Shown piece after piece: positions 1 through 6,588 of a stretch of DNA of 10,063 nt; within the stretch, counting starts at the first letter, position 1, and every line of letters starts with the position of its first letter. This DNA is from Bacillota bacterium (GTDB lineage Bacteria > Bacillota > Clostridia > Clostridiales > Clostridiaceae), in contig JAJYBA010000048.1 of the NCBI GenBank assembly GCA_021779235.1, forward strand, positions 1-10,063, in the 5' to 3' direction. Position numbers and translations under genes: made by a program. The notes beneath the pieces were generated by a model. That model searched no databases. It was not told the origin of the DNA and saw nothing but the letters and a program-made list of their open reading frames with translations.

Positions 1-865
1 TATTACCATCAAAAGTTAATAAAAGATATGCATCAGAAGAATTATCAGGGAATTTTTTTCCTAGGAACTCTTCAGCAGCAAGAATAACTTCTCTTTGCAT
101 AAATTCTATAGCAGTTGGTGCAGACTTAGATTTAACTATCTTAGGAACTGTACCTATTGCCATTTCAAGATTTGGAAAAGGTATTAATAGAGATACAGCT
201 TTCTTTGGTAGTGGTATAAGCTTTAGTATAGCTTTTGTAACTATTCCTAGTGTTCCTTCAGATCCACAAATTAAGTCTTTTATGCTATAACCAGAAGAGT
301 TTTTAACAACTTTTCCTCCAACATTAAGTATTTCTCCATTTGGAAGTACTATTTCAAGACCTCTTATATAATCTCTGGTAACTCCATACTTAACAGCTCT
401 CATTCCACCTGCGTTTGTATTGATGTTACCAGCAATGGTAGCAGATTTTTCACCTGGATCTGGTGGATAGAATAAATCAAACTCCTCAACATATTTACTT
501 ATTTCCATTAAAAGCACACCTGGTTCAAGGGTTAATGTTAAGTTCTCTTCATCAAGCTCAATTATTTTATTCATTTTTGACATATTTATCATGATTCCAC
601 CGTGAATTGGAACTGAAGCTCCAACTAGTCCTGTTCCTGAACCCCTAGCTACCACAGGAATCATGTTTTCGTATGCATATTTCATAATCTTTGATACTTC
701 TTCTGTAGTAAGAACCTCAACTAGTACATCTGGCATTTTACTTATTCCACCCATTTCATCATGGCTGAAATCATCATTTATTTCCTCACCTATAAACACT
801 CTATTTTTATCTAATGTAGACACCAAAAATTCTATATCTTTAGCATCAAGCTTTTTATAATCCAT
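1..865 (-). CDS. lctD: FAD-binding 2-hydroxyacid (probably lactate) dehydrogenase, GlcD/LctD family, 3' end cut by window
   Basis: The first 288 residues are visible, about 60% of the usual 460-470. They show a PCMH-type FAD-binding domain: VVARGSGTGLVGASVP at residues 71-86, PPDPGEKSATIAGNINTNAGG at about 134-154, a KYGVTRDYI segment at 159-167 and GSEGTLGIVTKA at 201-212. The substrate-binding C-terminal domain begins near 220 and runs off the window. The start ATG at 865 has GGAGGAGG upstream. Family members oxidise D-2-hydroxyacids (lactate, glycolate, 2-hydroxyglutarate) with FAD. Because it follows etfB and etfA by 89 bp on the same strand, I infer it is the lactate dehydrogenase of a cytoplasmic LDH/Etf complex, feeding electrons to Etf rather than oxygen or quinone. 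Glycolate or another hydroxyacid cannot be excluded, since no lactate permease or racemase is visible here. Confidence 0.88.
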   Translation of the reverse strand, partial: MDYKKLDAKDIEFLVSTLDKNRVFIGEEINDDFSHDEMGGISKMPDVLVEVLTTEEVSKIMKYAYENMIPVVARGSGTGLVGASVPIHGGIMINMSKMNKIIELDEENLTLTLEPGVLLMEISKYVEEFDLFYPPDPGEKSATIAGNINTNAGGMRAVKYGVTRDYIRGLEIVLPNGEILNVGGKVVKNSSGYSIKDLICGSEGTLGIVTKAILKLIPLPKKAVSLLIPFPNLEMAIGTVPKIVKSKSAPTAIEFMQREVILAAEEFLGKKFPDNSSDAYLLLTFDGN

Positions 866-954
866 AAAATTGCCTCCTCCATTCTTAATTTAACATAAAC
901 AGTATCTTAACCATTATCTTTAAAAGTACTTTAATTATCTACAATGTCGTAATA

Positions 955-2163
955 TTAACGTACACAAAATTCTGCTCCTGAGTTTTTAATATTTTCAATC
1001 AACTGAGGAACTATTTCATAAATGTCACCCACTATTCCGTAATGAGCTACATTGAATATAGAAGCATTTTCATCTTTATTTATTGCAAAAATACGTTCTG
1101 AACTATTCATTCCAGCTGTAAATTGAACCGCACCAGAAATTCCAAGTGTTATTATTAGTTTTGGTTTAACTGTTCTACCAGAAAGACCAATTTGTTTCTT
1201 CGCATCGATAAAACCAGCTTCAATTGTTGGTCTTGTCCCAGCTATTTGAGCATTAAGAAGCTCTGCTAATTCTTCAATCATCGCCATGTCTTTTTCTGAC
1301 TTTAAAGCCCTACCAACTGCAATGATTATCTCTGCATCTGAAATGTTATTTTCAGATGCTTTTTTTGTAACCTTTAACACTTCAATATTTGAAATGAACT
1401 TTGACCTATCTATTTCACATAATGTTATTTTACCTTTTGAATCACACTGTTTTTCAGGTGCATTCATAACCTTATATCTTACTGTTGCCATCTGTGGTCT
1501 CGTATTTGGGCATATAATTTGAGCCATAATATTACCACCAAAAGCAGGTCTTATCTGTACAAGATCTGTATTTTCTTTCATTTCAAGTATTGTACAGTCA
1601 GCGGTGAGTCCCGTTCTAAATCTTGCGGCTACTCTTGGAGCAAGAGATCTACCTATACTTGTAGCTCCAACCAGTAAGGATGATGGCTTCACCTTATTTA
1701 CAAAGTCTTCAAATGCAGCAGTGTAAGGTTCTATCCTAAAATCCTTCAATTCTTCGTAATCATATACAAAAACTTCATCTACTCCATAATGCAGCAATTC
1801 CACTGCTTTATGCTTTATGTTGTGACCAATAAATATACAGTATACTGGAAAATTAACAACTGCAGCAAGCTCTCTAGCTTTTCCGATAAGCTCCATTGTT
1901 ACAGGATGTATCTCACCTTCTACATGGTCTACATATACTGCTATTCCATTCCATAAACTCTTGTCGACCTTTAAATCCTCTGTTTCAATAAATTCCATTA
2001 CTCCAGCAGGACCTTTTTTAACGCAAATCTTACACATTTTACAACCTGCATTAACTTCAACTTTTCCATTTAGGTACTCTATTGCATTAAAAGGACAAAC
2101 CTTTATTAATTCTTCAATATTTGATTCATTTACTTTATCTTGGTTACAAATTAACTTACTCAT
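955..2163 (-). CDS. etfA: Electron transfer flavoprotein alpha subunit with N-terminal [4Fe-4S] ferredoxin-like domain (LctC type)
   Basis: 402 residues, longer than the roughly 320 of a plain EtfA because of a ferredoxin-like domain at residues 1-60 with Cys23-Pro and Cys41-x2-Cys44-x2-Cys47. This is enough for one [4Fe-4S] cluster. Residues 70-260 are the EtfA N-terminal (domain I) fold. Residues 275-395 are the FAD-binding domain: VGRALKS (283-289), GTRPTIEAG (309-317), QIGLSGRTVKPK (324-335), GISGAVQ (341-347) and VAHYGIVGD (372-380). Position 348 is Phe where many EtfA proteins have His. The start is preceded by GAAGGGTGG and lies 17 bp after etfB, so the two are co-translated. In the A. 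woodii homologue LctC, the subunit carries the electron-transferring FAD and the cluster that likely exchanges electrons with ferredoxin. I infer the same role here. Confidence 0.93.
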   Translation of the reverse strand: MSKLICNQDKVNESNIEELIKVCPFNAIEYLNGKVEVNAGCKMCKICVKKGPAGVMEFIETEDLKVDKSLWNGIAVYVDHVEGEIHPVTMELIGKARELAAVVNFPVYCIFIGHNIKHKAVELLHYGVDEVFVYDYEELKDFRIEPYTAAFEDFVNKVKPSSLLVGATSIGRSLAPRVAARFRTGLTADCTILEMKENTDLVQIRPAFGGNIMAQIICPNTRPQMATVRYKVMNAPEKQCDSKGKITLCEIDRSKFISNIEVLKVTKKASENNISDAEIIIAVGRALKSEKDMAMIEELAELLNAQIAGTRPTIEAGFIDAKKQIGLSGRTVKPKLIITLGISGAVQFTAGMNSSERIFAINKDENASIFNVAHYGIVGDIYEIVPQLIENIKNSGAEFCVR

Positions 2164-2180
2164 GAGAATTCCACCCTTCT

Positions 2181-2969
2181 TTATATAAATTTTAACTCTT
2201 TAAGTTTTGTAGCCATCTTTACACTAAGCTCTGCTCCACTGCCTGTCCAAGTTTCTCTATCATTATTTACAGATGGTGGAAATATTCTTTCAACTTGTGT
2301 TGGTGAACCGCTGAGTCCATATTTCTTTTCATCTCTATCTTCAAAATCATTTAATGTAATAATTTTTATTTCTCTATCTTTTGTGCCTAATTTCTTCCTA
2401 TAAGAAGGGAGCCTTGGTTGAAATATATTTTTTTCTACAGTTAAAAGGCATGGAAATTGAATTTCAGCTACTTCAACTGTGTTTGCCATATCCATTTCTA
2501 CAATAACTGATGATGCTTTTATTTCTATTATCTTTAAAACGTTTGCAATGTGAGGAATACTAAGGTACTCAGCCATTTCTGGTCCTACTTGAGCTGTATC
2601 ACCGTCTGTTGTTTGTTTTCCACATAATATAAGATCAAATTTACCCATTTTTCTTACGCCTTGAGAAAGTGTGTAGGATGTAGCAAGTACATCTGCCCCT
2701 GCAAACTTTCTATCAGTAACGAGTGCACCTTCATCTGCTCCCATCATATATGCTTCGCGAATGACTTCCTTCGCTTGTGGTGGTCCCATAGTTATAACCT
2801 TAATTACTCCGCCTTGTTGTTCTTTAATTCTAAGTGCAGTTTCTAATGCGTATAGATCATAAGGATTCATTTTTGAATCTACTCCATCTCTTTTTAAAAC
2901 ACCTGTAACTGAATCTACTTCAACTTTTGAAGTTCCTGGAACTTGTTTAATACAGACTAAAATTTCCAT
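2181..2969 (-). CDS. etfB: Electron transfer flavoprotein beta subunit, bifurcating type (LctB type)
   Basis: 262 residues, the full family length. It begins MEILVCIKQVPGT, the usual EtfB/FixA start, with GGAGGAG 5 bp before the ATG. Motifs shown in the bifurcating/FixA-type group are present: ITMGPPQAKEVIREA (59-73), TDRKFAGADVLATS (85-98) and DGDTAQVGPE (122-131). The last two line the site that holds FAD instead of AMP in bifurcating Etfs, where this flavin is the bifurcating cofactor and reacts with NAD(H). It is first in the operon with etfA and the GlcD-type dehydrogenase. A GntR operator lies just upstream, so expression is probably released when the hydroxyacid is present. Beta-subunit identity is near certain. 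Bifurcation is inferred from motifs and context, not demonstrated. Confidence 0.94.
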   Translation of the reverse strand: MEILVCIKQVPGTSKVEVDSVTGVLKRDGVDSKMNPYDLYALETALRIKEQQGGVIKVITMGPPQAKEVIREAYMMGADEGALVTDRKFAGADVLATSYTLSQGVRKMGKFDLILCGKQTTDGDTAQVGPEMAEYLSIPHIANVLKIIEIKASSVIVEMDMANTVEVAEIQFPCLLTVEKNIFQPRLPSYRKKLGTKDREIKIITLNDFEDRDEKKYGLSGSPTQVERIFPPSVNNDRETWTGSGAELSVKMATKLKELKFI

Positions 2970-3029
2970 ATATTCTCCTCCAATCTTTTTATAGAAAAGT
3001 CCAAAACCTATTAATGGTAAGATGGTAAG

Positions 3030-3042
3030 GTGGTCTGACCAC
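3030..3042. promoter_or_regulatory. Probable operator of the FadR-type GntR regulator upstream of etfB
   Basis: GTGGTCTGACCAC is a perfect 13-bp palindrome around a central T. Its core fits the FadR-subfamily pattern TNGTNNNACNA used by LldR, PdhR and GlcC-type regulators. On the minus strand it lies about 15 bp beyond a TATAAA hexamer (3056-3051), a position where bound repressor would cover the transcription start. I see no convincing -35 for that hexamer. Two more TGGT half-sites follow toward etfB at 8-bp spacing (starting at 3023 and 3015). Confidence 0.65.
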
Positions 3043-3131
3043 TTCGATAATTTATATTAACACACTATTTTAAATATTTCTATAATAGTTAAGTAGTTAA
3101 CAAGGATTTTTTACTTTTGTTCAAAAAGTTG

Positions 3132-3166
3132 AAGGTGAGGATAATAATAAATATCACCCTCACCTT
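3132..3166 (-). terminator. Intrinsic terminator after the GntR gene
   Basis: A perfect 9-bp stem (AAGGTGAGG/CCTCACCTT) encloses a 17-nt AT-rich loop, about 30 bp after the GntR stop codon. In the minus direction it is followed by CAACTTTTTG. The T-run starts four bases after the stem, so it is not ideal, but it plausibly separates the regulator from the etfB-etfA-dehydrogenase operon. The other strand lacks a T-run. Confidence 0.6.
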
Positions 3167-3195
3167 TGGAATTGCTTATGATTCTATGTCTTAAG

Positions 3196-3894
3196 TTATT
3201 TTAATTTCATTTTATACTTGTTTGCAAAATCTAAATGTTCTCGCATTGCTTGCCTTGCGGCTGATGAATTATGTCTTTCTATAGATAAATATATATCAAA
3301 GTGTTGAGAAGCAAGTATTTCCTTATTTCCTTCATGAACTAATATTAATTTTCTTGCATCTTTAATAAAATGATCTACAAGCGTTGATACTGTTCTAAGA
3401 ATGTTAAATATTAAAACATTACCTGAGAATTCTGCAATCTTGTAATGAAATTTTTTGTCAATTTCAGCAGTAATTTCTTCATCCTCATAATTGTTTAAAC
3501 TTAGAGCAATCTCCTTTAACTCTATTAGTTGATCATCAGTTATTCTTTTAGCAGCAAGCCCTGAAGCCTCCACCTCTATGATTTTTCTAAGCTCCCATAT
3601 CTCATCTGGATTACTTCCCTCTAACATAAACATAATTGATAAAGGTTCAAACAGATTATCTTTAAAATCTGATTTTATATAATTACCTTCTCCTTGTTTG
3701 CACTCTATAAGTCCAATGACCTCCAAAGCCCTAAGCGCTTCGCGAATAGACGTTCTACTTACATTTAATTGTTCAACCAAATCCCTCTCTGAAGGAAGTT
3801 TATCTCCTTTTTTAAGAGTACCTTCATTTATCATTTCTTTTATTTGATCTATTACTTGTTCATAAACTTTTGTATTTTTTATTGGACTAAACAT
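3196..3894 (-). CDS. FadR-subfamily GntR transcriptional regulator (LldR/LctA-like)
   Basis: With the start at 3894 the protein has 232 residues. An upstream ATG at 3912 exists, but AGGAGG lies at 3906-3901, between the two ATGs and 6 bp before the second, so 3894 is the likely start. Residues 6-72 are a winged helix with PSERDLVEQLNVSRTSIREALRALE (34-58). Residues from about 98 form an FCD ligand domain. Its usual metal-binding set is present: Asp146 and His150 in DKKFH, His198 in SQHFD, and His221 in MREHL. FadR-type regulators with this domain bind small carboxylates. Lying directly upstream of the etf/dehydrogenase genes, with a matching operator palindrome in between, it most likely represses that operon until lactate or a related hydroxyacid is present. 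The effector is inferred. Confidence 0.9.
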   Translation of the reverse strand: MFSPIKNTKVYEQVIDQIKEMINEGTLKKGDKLPSERDLVEQLNVSRTSIREALRALEVIGLIECKQGEGNYIKSDFKDNLFEPLSIMFMLEGSNPDEIWELRKIIEVEASGLAAKRITDDQLIELKEIALSLNNYEDEEITAEIDKKFHYKIAEFSGNVLIFNILRTVSTLVDHFIKDARKLILVHEGNKEILASQHFDIYLSIERHNSSAARQAMREHLDFANKYKMKLK

Positions 3895-3951
3895 CTTGCT
3901 CCTCCTGGACATATCTTATAATTATTAATTATAGAGCTCTCAATTTTCTCC

Positions 3952-3980
3952 ATAATATATTTATTTCTTCTAATATTCAA
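3952..3980 (-). promoter_or_regulatory. Probable sigma-A promoter of the GntR gene
   Basis: On the minus strand, -35 TTGAAT (3980-3975) and -10 TATTAT (3957-3952) are separated by exactly 17 bp. They match the consensus at 4/6 and 5/6. Transcription would start near 3945, leaving about 50 nt of leader. That leader contains a 17-bp AT-only dyad (3933-3917). A second possible pair further upstream, TTGTAA-16 bp-TATATA, is weaker. Confidence 0.5.
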
Positions 3981-4053
3981 AACCTATGCCTATATACACT
4001 ATAACATATTACTTACAATTTCATAATACATTTACCTGGATTATTCATGGAAT

Positions 4054-4075
4054 ATGAAAAAGTTATGCTTTTCAT
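4054..4075 (-). terminator. Weak terminator-like hairpin after the PRD regulator gene
   Basis: ATGAAAAG and CTTTTTCAT pair around a 5-nt loop with one bulged base, starting within a few bases of the TAG stop of the regulator gene. The T-run is inside the stem and none follows it, so this is a poor intrinsic terminator. I list it because nothing better lies before the next promoter. Confidence 0.3.
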
Positions 4076-4077
4076 GG

Positions 4078-6048
4078 CTAAAATATTAAATTCAATAAAG
4101 TTTGTTTTATTTCATAACTATTTCTGATACTCAATATTTTTCCTAATAATTCTTCTGATTCTAAGAATTCATTAATATATGTAACTATTTGCCTTGCTTT
4201 AGCTAAATCTTTAGGTGAAATACACACCATAAAAATAATATTTACTTTTTCTTCACCCCAAATTATTGGCTCCTTCAGTGTCAATAATGAGAATCTAGTA
4301 TTTCTTACAAATTTGGGTTCACCGTGTGGAATTGAAACTCCGCTACCTACTTCTGTTGATGCTAATTTTTCCCTTTCTAACACGCTAGACAAGTAGGGTT
4401 CCTCAACTATATCTCTTTTTATTAGTTCTTTGCAAAGAAAGGTTATTGCATCTTCTTTATTAAAAATCTGTTTATTTAAAAAAAATAAATCTTCATCAAA
4501 TATTTCTCCTAGATAATTTTGTTCATTACTAGGCTTCCCAAAACTATCTATAAATTTTTCTAACCTTTTAATATCATTTTGTGTAAGAATGGGACTAATA
4601 TTCAACACTGGCTTATTAGCTTTTATTGGAACTGTGGATATTATAATATCGATATCCACTAAAGGTTTCTCTTCAAGAGCTATGAAGGAAATGATATCCA
4701 TAATTTCTAGTTGCCTAAAACCCTTTCTTAATCTTGCTGCCAAAAGTTGAGAGGTACCTATACCACTAGCACAGACTACTAACACTCTAATTAAATTTCT
4801 ATTACGTTCCACTGAAGCGCCAATATGAAGAGCAATATATCCAATCTCTTCTTCTTGAATTTTTATTCCTAAATATTTTTCAAACACCACGCTAGTCATC
4901 CATGCGACACCAAACATTTCGGGATAACTTTCTTTTATTTCATTTATTATTGGATTTCGCAGCGTTAATCCGTACTTCAGTCTATTAATTGTAGGCCTTA
5001 AATGAAGAATTAATCCATTTAACAATTGGATATCTTCACTGAGTTTTATATTTAATACTCTCTCAGCTATACTTATAATTTCTCTAGACATAATAACTGC
5101 TTGTTGATTATCGGCCTGAAACTCTAAATTTAAATCCATTTCACTTGATGTTTTTTCTTGCATTTTAGTTCCCAAGATATGCAAAAGAATATACCCAACT
5201 TCTGATTCTGGTAGCTCTACTTGAAAGGCTTCCCCAATTTTTATGGCTATCTCCTTTGCAATAGGATATTCATTTTTTAATTGTAGATTAGAAATTGTTT
5301 CCTGAGATAGCTGTATATTTTTTTCACCCCTTAATCTTTTAATAGATATAGCAATATGCATTACTAAACTTAAATAAGCTTCATCTGAGAACCTTATTCC
5401 TAGTTCTTTTTCTGCTTCTAAAACAATTTTTTCTATAAGGCTATAATCAAGATTTATTAGTTCTTTTAATTTTGTAATAGTTTTATAATCAATTTTTCCA
5501 CCATAATCAACATATAACAATTCCTTTAATTCATCTTCAGCCTTGTCATATACTATTAAGCTTGAAATAGCATTTCTCCAATCTTCTTCAGCACCAACAA
5601 CCTCAATGCCATAGTTTGGTTTTTTTAACAAAGCCAAATTATAATTGCTTAACCATTTTTCAACATCATTTAAATCCTTATAAATAGTTACTCGACTTAC
5701 ATATAATTCATCTCCTAGTTCTTGCATAGTTAAGCTTTTGTAACTCATAAATAGTCTCTTTAAAATATAATTTTTTCTTGCTTCCGGAGAAAAATCTTGA
5801 AACTTATTTAATGAACTTTGAATTTCATTCATCAGCTTTAATACTTTGTCCTCTTGGCCTTCAATTTTTATTCCCACTCCAGGTTTTTTTATCATAACTA
5901 AACCTGCTTGCTGAATAAATTTATTTACCTCTATAAGGTCATTTCTAATGGTTTTATTAGAAACATTTAATCTTTCAGCAATACTATTTATAGTCATACT
6001 CTCTTTGTTATTAACTAATAAATCAACTATATTGAAAATCCTACTCAT
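4078..6048 (-). CDS. PTS-controlled transcriptional regulator with HTH, two PRDs, EIIB-like and EIIA domains (MtlR/LicR type)
   Basis: With the start at 6048 the protein has 656 residues. A longer frame to 6129 is open, but the GGGGGGAAG ribosome binding site at 6063-6055 precedes the MSRIFNIVDLL start. Domains in order: HTH_11 (about 1-60; RLNVSNKTIRNDL), a second HTH/Mga-like region (about 90-150), PRD1 with His231 and His290, PRD2 with His349 and His408, a GatB/EIIB-like domain with Cys426 in VVCASGIGTS, and an EIIA-Fru/Mtl-type domain with His575 in GVSIPHGE. All usual phosphorylation residues are present. Proteins of this type are DNA-binding activators whose activity is set by phosphorylation from HPr and the EIIs of their own transporter. 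Following the PTS genes on the same strand, it most likely controls them. The sequence does not reveal the sugar. Confidence 0.92.
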   Translation of the reverse strand: MSRIFNIVDLLVNNKESMTINSIAERLNVSNKTIRNDLIEVNKFIQQAGLVMIKKPGVGIKIEGQEDKVLKLMNEIQSSLNKFQDFSPEARKNYILKRLFMSYKSLTMQELGDELYVSRVTIYKDLNDVEKWLSNYNLALLKKPNYGIEVVGAEEDWRNAISSLIVYDKAEDELKELLYVDYGGKIDYKTITKLKELINLDYSLIEKIVLEAEKELGIRFSDEAYLSLVMHIAISIKRLRGEKNIQLSQETISNLQLKNEYPIAKEIAIKIGEAFQVELPESEVGYILLHILGTKMQEKTSSEMDLNLEFQADNQQAVIMSREIISIAERVLNIKLSEDIQLLNGLILHLRPTINRLKYGLTLRNPIINEIKESYPEMFGVAWMTSVVFEKYLGIKIQEEEIGYIALHIGASVERNRNLIRVLVVCASGIGTSQLLAARLRKGFRQLEIMDIISFIALEEKPLVDIDIIISTVPIKANKPVLNISPILTQNDIKRLEKFIDSFGKPSNEQNYLGEIFDEDLFFLNKQIFNKEDAITFLCKELIKRDIVEEPYLSSVLEREKLASTEVGSGVSIPHGEPKFVRNTRFSLLTLKEPIIWGEEKVNIIFMVCISPKDLAKARQIVTYINEFLESEELLGKILSIRNSYEIKQTLLNLIF

Positions 6049-6106
6049 ATCTATCTTCCCCCCTTTGTTACTAAATTTACTTAAAGGCAACAATTTTAAA
6101 ACGCAC

Positions 6107-6135
6107 AAAAGCATGGAGTTTTTCTCCATACTCTT
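6107..6135 (-). terminator. Terminator-like hairpin between EIIB and the regulator gene
   Basis: In minus-strand RNA, AAGAGUAUGGAG pairs with CUCCAUGCUUUU (12 pairs including two G-U) around an AAAAA loop, followed by GUGCG. The U-rich arm is part of the stem. It lies 47 bp after the EIIB stop and 59 bp before the regulator start. It could terminate or attenuate the PTS transcript so that less regulator than transporter is made. Confidence 0.45.
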
Positions 6136-6181
6136 TAATTTGCATTATTATTTTACTTACCACTATTTTCAAGTACAATAT

Positions 6182-6490
6182 TTACTCTACTAATTTTAAT
6201 GCTTCTGTTACTACAGCAGTGGCATTTTTTATTGCTTTCTGAGCTTCAATTTTAAATGTTGGTTTCCCTTTAAATCTACTTTCTTCTTTAACTGATACAT
6301 CCACTGCAAATATTACCAAATCTGCTGCAGCAACTTCTGCTTTAGAAATTTTATTTTCTATACCTATAGCTCCCTGAGTTTCCACTTTAATTTTATGCCC
6401 TAATTTTTTAGCTGCTTTTTCTAAGGCTTCTGCAGCCATATAGGTATGTGCTATTCCAGTTGGACATGCTGTTACTGCTACTATATTCAT
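6182..6490 (-). CDS. PTS fructose-type EIIB component
   Basis: 102 residues, the size of a single EIIB-Fru domain. The phosphorylated cysteine is Cys9 in the family motif ACPTGIAHTYMAAEAL (8-23). ADLVIFAVDVSV (56-67) and SRFKGK (72-77) also fit this family. The protein is cytosolic: it takes phosphate from EIIA and passes it to the sugar carried by EIIC. GGGAGAG lies 6 bp before the ATG. It is the last transporter gene, separated from EIIC by 97 bp containing a long hairpin. The family covers fructose, fructose-like and mannosylglycerate transporters, so the substrate is open. Confidence 0.93.
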   Translation of the reverse strand: MNIVAVTACPTGIAHTYMAAEALEKAAKKLGHKIKVETQGAIGIENKISKAEVAAADLVIFAVDVSVKEESRFKGKPTFKIEAQKAIKNATAVVTEALKLVE

Positions 6491-6537
6491 ACAAATCTCT
6501 CCCTTTATCTATATTTATTATTATTTTATTAAATAAT

Positions 6538-6574
6538 CTCATCCTATATAACTAAATTAGCTATATAGGATGAG
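6538..6574 (-). repeat. Long intercistronic hairpin between EIIC and EIIB
   Basis: CTCATCCTATATA and TATATAGGATGAG form a perfect 13-bp stem. In minus-strand RNA it extends by a G-U pair and three more pairs to 17 bp with a 3-nt loop. On the plus strand the same position is an A/C mismatch, so the structure is better on the transcribed strand. It begins 14 bp after the EIIC stop and is followed by AT-rich sequence without a solid T-run. It may be a partial terminator, or a processing or stabilising element for the upstream mRNA. Confidence 0.6.
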
Positions 6575-6588
6575 TATCAGCTTACTTC

